Assembly: GCA_020161725.1 (NCBI GenBank)
Contig: JAIUOG010000010.1
Span: 1-40,169 of the forward strand
DNA length: 40,169 nt
Reading direction: 5' to 3'
Source: Pseudomonadota bacterium
GTDB lineage: Bacteria; Pseudomonadota; Gammaproteobacteria; Legionellales; Legionellaceae
The translations under genes and the position numbers were made by a program. Numbering within the stretch: the first letter of the stretch is position 1; each line of letters starts with the position of its first letter. Below are positions 1 through 8,709 of the stretch, one piece after another. Below the pieces are notes generated by a model. That model was not told the origin of the DNA, searched no databases, and worked only from the letters and a program-made list of their open reading frames with translations.

Positions 1-821
1 TTTAAGCCAAGGACTGATTTATCGCCTATTTTTTTCTTCATCACAATCGCTTGTGATTGAATTGAAGTAGCATCACTGCCTGCACCAGGTTCTGTCAGTG
101 CAAAACAAGGAATATCATGCCCTTTAGCTAAGCTAGGCAAATAACGCTCTTTTTGCTCATCAGTTCCATAATAGTTGATAAGCTCACCTGGGCCGAGTGA
201 ATTAGGCACCATAACAGAAACAGCCGCCGCAGGGCTTTTAGACGCAACCATGGTTACCACATCCGAATGTGCGCGTGCGGAAAAACCCTTTCCACCATAT
301 TCTTTAGGAATAACCAAACCTAAAAAGCCTTTATCTTTAATGAAGGTCCAAACTTCGTCAGGTAAATTACCTTCTTGACTCACCTTCCATTCATCAATCA
401 TAGCGCAGAGAGTACGCACCTCATTATCCATGAAGGCTTGCTCCTCTTCACTCAACTCGGTATTAACTGATTCTAGACGCTTCCAATTAGGCTCACCTAC
501 GAAGATATCTTGTTCTAACCAAACATCACCTGAATTTAAAGCCTCTTCTTCAGTTTTAGATAGTTTTGGTAAAAAGCTCCCTACTTTATCGAATAAAGCA
601 TCGCTTAGCGAATTACGTAAATGCTCGAAATGAATAAATAAGGCTGCAACTATGATGCCTATAAAAGTAAGGACTGTTAAAATTACACCAGGGAAACCAA
701 ACAAAGTCAGAGCCAATAATAAATAGATTACCGTACCTATTTCCCAATGAAGGGCTTTCATATCGCGGTATAACACGATTAGGGTAAATATTAGGTAACC
801 AAGAAATAGGAGTATTGCCAT
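1..821 (-). CDS. fadE: FadE-type acyl-CoA dehydrogenase, N-terminal part (runs off left edge)
   Basis: First step of fatty-acid beta-oxidation: FAD-dependent dehydrogenation of acyl-CoA to enoyl-CoA. About 273 codons are visible. Residues 1-65 are two or three hydrophobic segments, as in the membrane-anchored FadE type and unlike short soluble acyl-CoA dehydrogenases. The acyl-CoA dehydrogenase N-terminal domain follows, with LVIPKEYGGKGFSA and the substrate/flavin loop CFALTEPGAGSDATS. The ATG at 821 is preceded by AAGGA about 10 nt upstream. The catalytic C-terminal half lies outside the window. The gene is divergent from the operon starting at 1007. Family assignment is secure; the symbol rests on the N-terminal membrane segment and expected length (about 800 aa), which cannot be confirmed here. 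Confidence 0.88.
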   Translation of the reverse strand, partial: MAILLFLGYLIFTLIVLYRDMKALHWEIGTVIYLLLALTLFGFPGVILTVLTFIGIIVAALFIHFEHLRNSLSDALFDKVGSFLPKLSKTEEEALNSGDVWLEQDIFVGEPNWKRLESVNTELSEEEQAFMDNEVRTLCAMIDEWKVSQEGNLPDEVWTFIKDKGFLGLVIPKEYGGKGFSARAHSDVVTMVASKSPAAAVSVMVPNSLGPGELINYYGTDEQKERYLPSLAKGHDIPCFALTEPGAGSDATSIQSQAIVMKKKIGDKSVLGL

Positions 822-905
822 ATTAATCTCATCCTTGCATTAATCATCTTAAAATTTAAGTATACTTTTTATTTATAATTTTGCGAAAGTTTTTAATTAA
901 GCTTA

Positions 906-968
906 TATACCCAAGTTTCTTCAAAAAGCGAGATTTGCACTTTTGCTTTTTGAGGAAACTTGGGTATA
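906..968. repeat. 63-bp near-perfect palindrome between divergent genes
   Basis: Two 24-nt arms (906-929 and 945-968) are inverted copies with one mismatch, separated by a 15-nt loop. The outer part reads TATACCCAAGTTTC and its complement. It sits between fadE and the gene at 1007, about 85 bp from the first and 40 bp from the second. It has no T-tract in keeping with a simple terminator and lies upstream of both genes, so it is more likely a dispersed palindromic repeat, a small non-autonomous element or a regulatory structure. Confidence 0.75.
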
Positions 969-1006
969 TTTCTTAATAAAATTATTCTCAAACATTTTAG
1001 CCTAAT

Positions 1007-1624
1007 ATGAATACACGCCTAATCTGGAATTTTGAAATTTGCAATCAAAAACCACTCGCCATAAATAGCTTAGATGATGTTAAAGAAGAATATCGCTGGG
1101 AAGCTCGTTTTTTTTGGGATGCGGATAAGATTATTAATTTAGAAGCCTTATCAGACGAAGAATTGCAATTTATTAATGTAGAAACAAAACATCAAGAGGA
1201 CTGCTATATCCTGTTGCCTAATAAAAATATCAATCTAAAAATAAGGCGAGATGAGCTTTTATATAAACCTTTGGAGAATGAGCAAGAATCGATTTTTGCC
1301 TATGGCTCTAAAATGAGTTTAAAAGAGCTAGAGCCTGAACTTATTTTGCCTGAAACAAAAAGTACCGTAGCTTCATTACTGCATGAAATAGAAAAGCAAG
1401 GTAAAGAAATTAAAATAGCTAAAGATATTTTAACCTATAAGTTTAATTCAAAACCTAAAATTAAACTTGAGTTTTCGCGTTTAAAATTAGCTAACGAGAT
1501 TTTTTTCAGCTTTTGTATACAAGGACGTTCTTTTAACTTAGTCACCAAATTGGCAAAAGAGTTGCTTGCTAAACCAATAGCCTCTAATTATGTAAGCTTC
1601 CTTAAAAAGAAAAATAATTTATGA
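1007..1624 (+). CDS. Uncharacterised protein, possibly CYTH-like, upstream of chrA-like and ppk
   Basis: 205-aa soluble protein with no signal peptide or membrane segment. I do not recognise it with certainty. WEARFFW near residue 30, NLKIRRDELLYKPL near residues 75-88 and FSFCIQGRS near residue 176 resemble in spacing the N-terminal Glu strand, basic strand and last strand of a CYTH (triphosphate tunnel) fold. That would fit a polyphosphate-related job next to PPK, but the classic ExExK signature is not clearly present. Its stop codon overlaps the next start (ATGA at 1621), so translation is coupled to the ChrA-like gene, and ppk follows 12 nt after that. The operon is seen; the function is inference. 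Confidence 0.7.
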   Translation: MNTRLIWNFEICNQKPLAINSLDDVKEEYRWEARFFWDADKIINLEALSDEELQFINVETKHQEDCYILLPNKNINLKIRRDELLYKPLENEQESIFAYGSKMSLKELEPELILPETKSTVASLLHEIEKQGKEIKIAKDILTYKFNSKPKIKLEFSRLKLANEIFFSFCIQGRSFNLVTKLAKELLAKPIASNYVSFLKKKNNL

Positions 1625-2154
1625 ATAATCTACTTAGTATCTTATATAGCTTCGGCAAAATCGGCCTTATTTCTTTAGGTGGAGGCAACTCTATGCTGAA
1701 ACTATTAGAATACGAGGCTGTCAATTACAGGCATTGGGTATCGCCCGAAGAATTTGTTGGCATGGTGGGTTCTAGTTTTCTTTTTCCAGGCCTAACTGCA
1801 GTTAAATTATCCGCCCTTATTGGTTATAAGGCAGCCGGCTTATTTGGCTTAGTTATCGCCGTATTAGCCTTAAATTTACCTGGGCTTTTGCTGGCCGTAT
1901 TGGGCTATCAAATATTAACCTCGCATAATAATCCAACTACCAACAAAATAATGATTGCGGTGCAATATGGTGCTTTAGCTATGCTTGCTGCCGCAAGCTA
2001 CTCTATCGCTGAATCCGTTTTTGCGGGCTATTATTCGTTACCCTTAATAATACTTTGTATTTTGTTTTTTTTAGCACTGGTTTATTTAAATTTATCGCCT
2101 TTTTGGGGATTTTTAGCTTTTATTGGACTGGGTTTCTTTTTTGTTAAAGGTTAA
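1621..2154 (+). CDS. Half-size ChrA (CHR) family transporter
   Basis: 177-aa very hydrophobic protein with one CHR domain of about five or six membrane segments. The N-terminal GKIGLISLGGGNSM, then the W-x(3)-EEF and FPGLTA...GYKAAG segments, follow the ChrA pattern (Gly-rich loop, Glu-Phe, Pro-Gly, Gly-Tyr). In this family short proteins usually occur as two adjacent genes encoding N- and C-type halves that work as a pair; only one half is present here. It shares an ATGA overlap with the gene before it and lies 12 nt upstream of ppk. The family is chromate/sulfate-type; the real substrate is unknown, and chromate resistance should not be assumed. Confidence 0.8.
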   Translation: MNNLLSILYSFGKIGLISLGGGNSMLKLLEYEAVNYRHWVSPEEFVGMVGSSFLFPGLTAVKLSALIGYKAAGLFGLVIAVLALNLPGLLLAVLGYQILTSHNNPTTNKIMIAVQYGALAMLAAASYSIAESVFAGYYSLPLIILCILFFLALVYLNLSPFWGFLAFIGLGFFFVKG

Positions 2155-2166
2155 TTAGGACTGCTT

Positions 2167-4236
2167 ATGAGTATTGATCTAGATAATCCTGATTATTACA
2201 TTAATCGGGAATTTACAGCCTTAGCTTTTAATGAGCGCGTCCTTTATTTGGCAAAAAATAAACATATCCCCCTATTAGAACGCATGCGCTATCTTTGCAT
2301 ATGCTGCTCTAACTTGGATGAATTTTTTGAAATTAGAGTAGCGGGTCTTAAAGAGAAAATAGCCTTGGGCTCAAGAAAACCTAATATTGATGGTTTGCTG
2401 CCAGATGACATTGTTAAAAAACTGGGTAAAAAAGCACATCTTTTAAGCGATGAACTCTATGAAATTTTCAATAAAGAACTACTACCCGCGATGAAAAAAG
2501 AAAATATCCATTTTCTTTCAACGTCAGATTGGAATGATGATATTCATCTTTGGGCAAAACATTATTTTAAAAATGAAATCTTACCTATTGTAAGCCCTAT
2601 TGCTTTGGATTTAGCGCACCCTTTTCCAAGGTTATTTAATAAGAGTCTTAATTTTATTGTATCTCTTGCGGGTAAAGATGCCTTTGATAGAAATATTAAT
2701 TATGCAGTTGTACACGCACCTCGCTCATTGCCTCGTTTAATTCATTTACCTTCAGAACTTTGTGTTGACGGGGGGCATTATTTCGTTTATTTATCATCGA
2801 TTATTGAAATGCATGTTCATCGTCTATTCCCAGGAATGACTATTAATGGTTGTTATCCTTTCCGCCTAACAAGAAATAGTGATCTTTTTTTAAGAGAAGA
2901 AGAAATTGATGATTTGGCTGTAGCCGTGCAAAGAGAAGTCTTTTCACGCCATTATGGTCATGTTGTTCGGTTGGAAATTGATAATCGTTGTCCCCTACAT
3001 ATTGTTGATTTTCTCTTGCAAAAACACCATCTTCATCATGAAGATGTCTATTATTGTGATGGTCCTGTTAACTTACAACGCTATGATAGTGCGATTAATC
3101 AAATTGATAGGCCTGACTTAAATTATCCAACATTAATCCCTGAATACCCCGCTTATCTTCGCGAAAAACGAAATATTTTTTCAGTGCTTGATGAAAGAGA
3201 TATTCTCCTACATCATCCTTATCAAAGTTATAATGTCATTATTGATTTGGTAAGGCAGGCAGCAGCTGATCCAGATGTGCTTGCCATTCAACAAACTCTA
3301 TATCGCACCCATGCTGAATCTATTATGGTAAAAGCCTTAATTGAAGCAGCTCGTTCTGGAAAAGAAGTGACGGCAGTAATTGAATTACGCGCTCGTTTTG
3401 ATGAAGAATCCAATTTAAAACTCGCCAATCATTTACATCAAGGAGGCGTTTTAGTTCTTTATGGCGTAGTGGGCTATAAAACACATGCCAAAATGACTCT
3501 AGTAGTCAGAAAGACCCATGGCAAATTGAAACGATATGTTCATTTAGGAACTGGCAATTATCATGAAAAAACGGCCAAGCGTTATACGGATTTTGGCCTT
3601 TTAACAGCCGACCCAACTATTACCTCCGATACACAAATTATCTTTCAACAATTAACGGGTTTAGGTAAGACCGTTAAATTAAAGGCTCTACTTAACTCAC
3701 CCTTTAGTTTACAAAAAAACCTCTTACATTTAATTGAACAATGTATTATTGCTGCTAAAAAAGGCTTGGAAGCACAAATTAATATTAAGGTAAATGGCTT
3801 AACTGATAAAATAACCGTTAAAGCACTTTATGAAGCATCTAATGCGGGGGTTAAAATTAATCTTTTGGTAAGAGGCGTTTGTTGTTTAAAGCCCGGCATT
3901 CCAGGTGTTTCTGAAAATATTCGTGTTATTTCCATTCTTGGTCGTTTTCTTGAACATCATCGCGTTTATTACTTTCTAATTGGCGAAGAAGAACATTATT
4001 TTTGTTCCAGTGCGGATCTCATGGAACGCAATTTATATAACCGTATTGAAATTATGTTCCCCATTTTGGATACCGAATTACGTAAACGCATCAATATGGA
4101 AATTTTTAAAAATTATTTAAAAGACAATGCTAATGCCTGGGAAATGCAAGCCGATGGCGGCTATAAATCTATTTCTTCTGGCCATTACAGTGCTCAAAAT
4201 AAATTAATTGAATTTTATGCTAATTCAGTCGATTAA
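2167..4236 (+). CDS. ppk: Polyphosphate kinase 1
   Basis: Reversibly transfers the ATP gamma-phosphate to inorganic polyphosphate, which serves as phosphate/energy store and in stress survival. 689 aa, normal for PPK1. The N-terminal domain starts NREFTALAFNERVL and contains the SNLDEFFEIRVAG motif. The two phospholipase-D-like catalytic domains carry the phospho-accepting His440 in GYKTHAKM, the HLGTGNYHEKTAKRYTDFGL segment and the second conserved histidine, His597, in FLEHHRVYYF. It is the last gene of the 1007-4236 operon. Its stop codon overlaps the convergent epmB stop by 4 nt, leaving no room for a dedicated terminator. High confidence. Confidence 0.97.
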   Translation: MSIDLDNPDYYINREFTALAFNERVLYLAKNKHIPLLERMRYLCICCSNLDEFFEIRVAGLKEKIALGSRKPNIDGLLPDDIVKKLGKKAHLLSDELYEIFNKELLPAMKKENIHFLSTSDWNDDIHLWAKHYFKNEILPIVSPIALDLAHPFPRLFNKSLNFIVSLAGKDAFDRNINYAVVHAPRSLPRLIHLPSELCVDGGHYFVYLSSIIEMHVHRLFPGMTINGCYPFRLTRNSDLFLREEEIDDLAVAVQREVFSRHYGHVVRLEIDNRCPLHIVDFLLQKHHLHHEDVYYCDGPVNLQRYDSAINQIDRPDLNYPTLIPEYPAYLREKRNIFSVLDERDILLHHPYQSYNVIIDLVRQAAADPDVLAIQQTLYRTHAESIMVKALIEAARSGKEVTAVIELRARFDEESNLKLANHLHQGGVLVLYGVVGYKTHAKMTLVVRKTHGKLKRYVHLGTGNYHEKTAKRYTDFGLLTADPTITSDTQIIFQQLTGLGKTVKLKALLNSPFSLQKNLLHLIEQCIIAAKKGLEAQINIKVNGLTDKITVKALYEASNAGVKINLLVRGVCCLKPGIPGVSENIRVISILGRFLEHHRVYYFLIGEEEHYFCSSADLMERNLYNRIEIMFPILDTELRKRINMEIFKNYLKDNANAWEMQADGGYKSISSGHYSAQNKLIEFYANSVD

Positions 4237-5213
4237 AATAAAAGTGTTTTGGATTTTTCACCCGGACTTTCTTTCACTAAACGTGGAACAAGATAACCAG
4301 GCAAATTAGCCTGCATCGCTTGGTGCAAAGAAAGTGCTTTTTGCAAGGGCATATCAAAGTGAGCAGCACCCAGTACCTTGTCCAATACATGAAGATAATA
4401 AGGCATAATTTTTAGTTCAAATAAACGTTTGCTTAAAGCAACTAGGACATCCGCCTTATCATTGATTCCCGTTAAAAGAACGGATTGATTTAACAGCTGG
4501 CATTCTGCCTTGCTTAATTTATTTGCCACAATAGCCACATCATCATTTAATTCTTGCGCATGGTTTGCATGCACCACAATCAGTTTATTTAAGCGGCTTT
4601 CCTTTAGAATTGAGAGAAAGGATGCTGTAATTCTTTCGGGTAACACAATAGGAATACGGGTATGAATACGCAAGGTCTTTACATGTGGAATGAGTTCTAA
4701 TTGATCCATGATTTCAGCCAATATTTCATCGGATGCCAGTAAAGGGTCACCACCGCTAAAAATCACCTCTTCTATTGTTGAATCCTTTCTAATGTAATCA
4801 AGCACATTCTGCCAACCCAAACTGCCAGGGTTATTATCTTTATAAGGAAAATGGCGACGAAAACAATAGCGACAATTAACCGCACAAACGCCGGTTAAAG
4901 TTAACAAAACCCGGCCATGATATTTATGAATTAATCCCTTTAAAACATTTTTATCTTTTTCAATTAGAGGGTCTTCGTTATAACCATCGACTACTAATAA
5001 TTCATCTGGTTTTGCTAAAATTTGCAAAAGCAAAGGATCATTTGGATTTTGAGGTTGCATGCGTGCAGCAAAACCACGAGGGACACGGGTTTTAAAAAAT
5101 TGTTCTGCTTGTTGGCTTCCTAGCTCTAAAGGCAGTGATAAATATTCAAGCAATTCATTGACGCTTTTAAATCCTTCCGCCAAAATCTTTTGCCAGCTTA
5201 GGTCATCTCGCAT
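4233..5213 (-). CDS. epmB: EF-P (R)-beta-lysine modification 2,3-aminomutase
   Basis: Radical-SAM, PLP-dependent enzyme converting lysine to (R)-beta-lysine, which EpmA attaches to elongation factor P. 326 aa. The radical-SAM cluster cysteines are Cys110, Cys114 and Cys117 (CAVNCRYCFRRHFPY); FSGGDPLL follows as the SAM-binding GGD motif. The C-terminal GEKSKT supplies the expected PLP-binding lysine (about Lys322). Its length is that of EpmB rather than of the longer catabolic lysine 2,3-aminomutases. It is divergent from its substrate gene efp across a 71-bp shared promoter region. epmA is not in the window. Confidence 0.95.
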   Translation of the reverse strand: MRDDLSWQKILAEGFKSVNELLEYLSLPLELGSQQAEQFFKTRVPRGFAARMQPQNPNDPLLLQILAKPDELLVVDGYNEDPLIEKDKNVLKGLIHKYHGRVLLTLTGVCAVNCRYCFRRHFPYKDNNPGSLGWQNVLDYIRKDSTIEEVIFSGGDPLLASDEILAEIMDQLELIPHVKTLRIHTRIPIVLPERITASFLSILKESRLNKLIVVHANHAQELNDDVAIVANKLSKAECQLLNQSVLLTGINDKADVLVALSKRLFELKIMPYYLHVLDKVLGAAHFDMPLQKALSLHQAMQANLPGYLVPRLVKESPGEKSKTLLF

Positions 5214-5284
5214 TCGGTGTATAAAATTGATAAACTGCGCGCACTCTAACGAAATTACAGCAAAATCTCAACATTGGAGCATCA

Positions 5285-5854
5285 ATGGCTAACTATAGTA
5301 CTAATGAATTTAAAAATGGATTAAAGATAATGGTCGATAATGCGCCTTGTAGCATTGTCGAATGCGAATTTGTAAAACCAGGAAAGGGACAGGCTTTTAC
5401 TCGTATTAAGATAAAAAACTTAAAAACGGGTCGAGTGGTAGAGCGTACCTACAAATCAGGTGAGACACTGCCTTCTGCTGACGTTGCTGATGTTGAAATG
5501 CAATATTTATATGGTGACGGTGAACTTTGGCATTTCATGGTTCCTGAAAGCTTTGAGCAATATGCCATTACTAAAGAAGCAATTTCCGATGCCGCTTTAT
5601 GGCTTAAAGAGCAAGATATTTGTGTGGTAACGCTTTGGAATAATGAAGCGATTCAAGTCACTCCACCTAATTTTGTTATTCTTACAATCACTGAAACAGA
5701 TCCTGGTTTGAAAGGAGATACTTCAGGCGGCGGTGGTAAACCTGCTACTTTAGAAACTGGGGCTGTAGTTCGTGTGCCTTTATTCGTGCAAATTGGCGAG
5801 TTAATTAAAGTCGATACTCGTAAAGGCGAATATGTTTCTAGGGCTAAAGAGTAA
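5285..5854 (+). CDS. efp: Translation elongation factor P
   Basis: Relieves ribosome stalling at consecutive prolines by entering next to the P site. 189 aa with the three-beta-barrel EF-P layout: KOW-like N-terminal domain, then two OB folds, ending in the conserved [13 protein letters not shown] and [18 protein letters not shown] regions. Lys34 lies in KPGKGQAF, the loop that receives beta-lysine, which agrees with epmB being transcribed divergently 71 bp away. GGAG precedes the ATG at a suitable distance (TTGGAGCATCAATG). Confidence 0.97.
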   Translation: MANYSTNEFKNGLKIMVDNAPCSIVECEFVKPGKGQAFTRIKIKNLKTGRVVERTYKSGETLPSADVADVEMQYLYGDGELWHFMVPESFEQYAITKEAISDAALWLKEQDICVVTLWNNEAIQVTPPNFVILTITETDPGLKGDTSGGGGKPATLETGAVVRVPLFVQIGELIKVDTRKGEYVSRAKE

Positions 5855-5874
5855 GAGTTATCCTATTAATCCAA

Positions 5875-5931
5875 AGCCTGGGTGTAACGATGTGAAACCC
5901 GGGTTGCGGCTCATAGACCTCCACCCAGGCT
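5875..5931. repeat. REP-like palindromic element downstream of efp
   Basis: Outer arms AGCCTGGGTG (5875-5884) and CACCCAGGCT (5922-5931) are perfect inverted copies and enclose a second palindrome, AACCCGGGTT (5896-5905). It is far GC-richer than the surroundings. It lies between the convergent ends of efp and the RimK-like gene, a typical place for dispersed REP-type elements. It could also work as a bidirectional terminator, but there is no long T-tract directly after the arms. Confidence 0.7.
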
Positions 5932-5961
5932 ACGAAAAATAAATAGTCTAATTACACTTTT

Positions 5962-6867
5962 TTAGAATTTTTGTTTTATCCGTTTCTTAATATATTTAAG
6001 AATTTTAGTAGCCATATCCTTGTTAGTTGCTTTTTCCATACCTTTAAAACCAGGCGAAGAATTAGCTTCACAAATTTTGAAACCTTCTTTATCAAAGAGT
6101 AAATCAATACCTGCGATTTCTAGATTAAATAAATCAGCGCATTGCGTTGCTAAACTTTCAATTTCAGGCGTTAGCGAATAAGCTTTCACTTCTCCACCAC
6201 GTGAATAGTTTGCCTTAAAACTGTCTTTGGATATCCGTTCCATACAGCCAATCACTTTGCCGCCTAAAACAAAAACCCTTAAGTCGCGACCATAGCTTGT
6301 GGCAATAAACTCTTGAATAATCATCTGCACATTAGAGCCATGGCTGCCAATAAGCTCCATAAGATCAATAAAACCTTCTTTTGTTTCACAAAGATGAATG
6401 CCTATACCACGAGCTCCCGAGATATTTTTAATCACTAATGGAAAACCAATTTCTTTTTCAACAATGTTTAAAGAGACAGGAAATTTGACAAGCATAGTTT
6501 TAGGTGCTGGGAGATTAGTTTGGGCTAATTGTTGGCTTAAAAACATTTTATCGCCGACATTAGCAACTGCTTCTGAGTGATTACAGGTATAAACACCTAA
6601 TTTTTCCAATTGACGAATAATCGCTAGGGCAAAATAGGATGTTTCTGCGCCAAGACGTGGTAAAAGAAAATCAGGTAATGCAACTCTTGAATCACGAAGT
6701 AAAATACTTTTTTTATCATCACGACTAATAACTAGTTCAAATTCATCAGGGCGATAAACTTCAAGCTCAATATCAAGTTTTTCTGCGGCAGTTAAAAAAC
6801 GAGTTACCCCATGGTCAACCTCGGTTAGCTCATTTTTATTTCTTTTATATAAGATCCAACCCTTCAT
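5962..6867 (-). CDS. RimK-family ATP-grasp glutamate ligase
   Basis: 301-aa ATP-grasp ligase forming an amide bond between an amino acid (usually L-glutamate) and a carboxylate on a protein or small molecule. Visible ATP-grasp elements: LPRLGAETSYF near residue 70, GDKMFLSQQLA near 105, PLVIKNISGARGIGI (phosphate-binding loop) near 143, VQEF/IQEFI near 180, GRDLRVFVLGG near 192, and metal-binding KICEANSSPGFKGMEKA near 265. Length and layout match RimK, but the N-terminal 40 residues differ from the ribosomal S6-modifying enzyme of E. coli, so the substrate is left open. The adjoining terminator at 6894-6922 separates it from the lipoprotein gene upstream. Confidence 0.88.
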   Translation of the reverse strand: MKGWILYKRNKNELTEVDHGVTRFLTAAEKLDIELEVYRPDEFELVISRDDKKSILLRDSRVALPDFLLPRLGAETSYFALAIIRQLEKLGVYTCNHSEAVANVGDKMFLSQQLAQTNLPAPKTMLVKFPVSLNIVEKEIGFPLVIKNISGARGIGIHLCETKEGFIDLMELIGSHGSNVQMIIQEFIATSYGRDLRVFVLGGKVIGCMERISKDSFKANYSRGGEVKAYSLTPEIESLATQCADLFNLEIAGIDLLFDKEGFKICEANSSPGFKGMEKATNKDMATKILKYIKKRIKQKF

Positions 6868-6893
6868 CCACTGCCTCAGTTTTTAATAGGAAC

Positions 6894-6922
6894 AAAAGAG
6901 CATGCAAATATCATGCTCTTTT
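6894..6922 (-). terminator. Rho-independent-type terminator of the small lipoprotein gene
   Basis: Perfect 11-bp inverted repeat (AAAAGAGCATG and CATGCTCTTTT) with a 7-nt loop. On the minus strand it begins 19 nt after the stop of the 6941-7225 gene and ends in a T-rich run, just ahead of the RimK-like gene. Because of the A/T flanks it could act in both directions. Confidence 0.7.
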
Positions 6923-6940
6923 GCTGATATAGCTATTTTA

Positions 6941-7225
6941 CTAACGATGATGCCCCCAACCACGGCCACCCCAGCCATGACCGCGCCAACCACGACCACC
7001 CCAACCCCAGCCGCGATTATAAAAAGAACGGTTGCCACCCCAGTAATTGCCGACACCCCAACCATAACCAACACTATTATTCCAATAGGGTCTATACCCA
7101 TAGTAGCCAACCGAATAAACATAATCATTTCGATAAGCTGGAACATAGTTAGATTGAGTTACTGTACAACCAGTGAAAAATAAAGGAAAGAATAAAAGCA
7201 ATGCAGAGATAATTATTTTTTTCAT
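6941..7225 (-). CDS. Small Trp/Gly/Arg/His-rich predicted lipoprotein
   Basis: 94 aa. Residues 1-19 form a hydrophobic signal peptide ending in FFTGC, so Cys20 is a plausible lipidation site (the -3 Phe is atypical). The middle is Tyr/Asn-rich and residues 58-94 are a low-complexity stretch of GWGWGGRGW-like units ending GHHR. AAGGA lies about 7 nt before the ATG, and a good promoter precedes it. Similar Gly/Trp-rich small envelope proteins exist, but I know no function. Opposite-strand and other-frame open frames here arise from the repetitive GC-rich codons and are not genes. Confidence 0.8.
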   Translation of the reverse strand: MKKIIISALLLFFPLFFTGCTVTQSNYVPAYRNDYVYSVGYYGYRPYWNNSVGYGWGVGNYWGGNRSFYNRGWGWGGRGWRGHGWGGRGWGHHR

Positions 7226-7254
7226 GATTTCATCCTTGTTAATCTTGCAAAATA

Positions 7255-7283
7255 ATTATAATACATGTTTTTTAATTATACAA
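7255..7283 (-). promoter_or_regulatory. Sigma-70-type promoter of the small lipoprotein gene
   Basis: On the minus strand TTGTAT (7278-7283), a 17-bp spacer and a consensus TATAAT (7255-7260) lie about 30 bp before the start codon. This predicts a short leader holding the AAGGA ribosome-binding site. Confidence 0.65.
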
Positions 7284-7665
7284 AACAATGATTTTAAGAA
7301 CATGATTTTCCAAGGAATTTTTATTTACGTAATAAGAGGTAGGGGTTCACTTCCTAAAATCTGAGCCTCAAATTTTCAACTACGGTGGCGATCTATGAGA
7401 TACTTTAGGTTTCCCTCAATTTCAGAGCATACACACCATACCTCAAAAGCAATCTCCAATCTTTATTTCGTATTTTGGTTCAGCTAGGTTAAGTCATCCC
7501 CTTATTCATTATAATAGACTATAAGCCCTCTAATTGGACAGATAATAAACAAAAAAATTGTGTAAAGTTACATTAATTTTTTGGTTTTATTAAACGTTCT
7601 AAATAGGAAAAACAAGGCTTAGGATAGCTATTAGGTTTGATAGTGTTTCAATGCTGTTTAAAAAT

Positions 7666-7907
7666 ATGACAGGATTCCTCGGCGCCTGCGCAGAGATGAC
7701 AGGAAAATTGTGCTAGGATAATAGAGAAATTATTTATGAAAGACATGGTTGTATTCAATTGTCATTCTTGAGCTTCGGCGGGTATCCAAAATCCTTCACT
7801 TCGCATTCAATAAGATCCTTCAAATAGCTATTTTCAGGATAACGGGTGTATTATCAGCCTGAGCTACACCTATTATTCTGAGCTTTGCGAAGAATCTTCT
7901 TGAATGC
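7666..7907. repeat. Cluster of degenerate intergenic repeats in a 765-bp gene-free stretch
   Basis: The stretch 7226-7990 has no supportable gene. Within it, ATGACAGGA occurs twice (7666-7674, 7696-7704) around a GGCGCCTGCGC core. Further on, the 19-nt segments 7803-7821 and 7889-7907 are inverted copies (17 of 19 matches). GTCATTCTTGAGC (from 7761) and TTATTCTGAGCTTTGCGAAGAAT (7872 onward) resemble each other. These look like decayed dispersed palindromes or a MITE remnant. The rest of the stretch is AT-rich with no visible feature. Confidence 0.5.
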
Positions 7908-7990
7908 AGTGCCTAATCTATATAAATTCAACATAGTTGATGACTAAAAACCTAAGGTTAGAGCTTAACTTAGTGGATTAATATTACTAA

Positions 7991-8476
7991 TTAATCCCGA
8001 AAATTATTAAATTGCAGAGGTAAATTAATCTCTGATTTTTTTAAGGAGGCGATAGCTTCTTGTAGATCATCTCTTTTTTTACCTGTTACACGTACCTTAT
8101 CGCCTTGGATCGAAGCTTGCACCTTCATTTTGCTATCTTTTAGTAATTTTACAATATCTTTGGCTATAGGCTGATCAATGCCTTGCTTAAAAGTCATATT
8201 TAAAGAAAAGGTTTTACCGCTATGTACAGGTTTATCTTCCATCTCTACGCCACCCAAATCGATGTTGCGCTTAGTACAATGGTTGCGAAATAAATCTTCT
8301 AATTGACGAACCTGGAAATCCGATTCTGATTTTAGGGTAACCTTAAGTTCATTCAGTTCAATACTCGATTCAACACCGCGAAAATCAAAACGAGTACCCA
8401 TTTCACGCACAGCATTATCTACTGCATTACGTAATTCAACCTCATTCATTTCCGATACAATATCAAAAGAAGGCAT
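7991..8476 (-). CDS. yajQ: YajQ family nucleotide-binding protein
   Basis: 161-aa soluble protein with two ferredoxin-like domains. The start MPSFDIVSE, the RFDFRG segment, and the ending [12 protein letters not shown]...[10 protein letters not shown] are diagnostic of the family (UPF0234). Family members bind c-di-GMP or nucleotides/RNA; in some gammaproteobacteria YajQ is a c-di-GMP effector acting on transcription. The exact role here is unknown. Its first nine codons and the leader are duplicated 1.5 kb away in front of the MFS gene (see 9892-9954). Confidence 0.93.
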   Translation of the reverse strand: MPSFDIVSEMNEVELRNAVDNAVREMGTRFDFRGVESSIELNELKVTLKSESDFQVRQLEDLFRNHCTKRNIDLGGVEMEDKPVHSGKTFSLNMTFKQGIDQPIAKDIVKLLKDSKMKVQASIQGDKVRVTGKKRDDLQEAIASLKKSEINLPLQFNNFRD

Positions 8477-8709
8477 AATTTCCCCGTTAATATAACTAAT
8501 TGTTGTGGAATCTTGCCGAGGCTAAAAAGAGATGTCAAGTTTAACGAAAACATATCATTGAAATATTGCTTTTTTACTATGTATAAAGGTACTGCTATTG
8601 TCGTAAGACATAACCGTTATTCCGTCGATAAAATAGCAACTCGTATTTTATATTTTTCGGAATTTGTAGCCAGTGCGGGATTTGAATAACAAACAATAAA
8701 AATACATTT

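Noticed and set aside
6883..7183. Open frames on both strands over the small lipoprotein (Pro/Thr-rich and Val/Gly-rich)
   Set aside because: They are by-products of the GC-rich repetitive codons of the lipoprotein gene, with no ribosome-binding site or promoter of their own.
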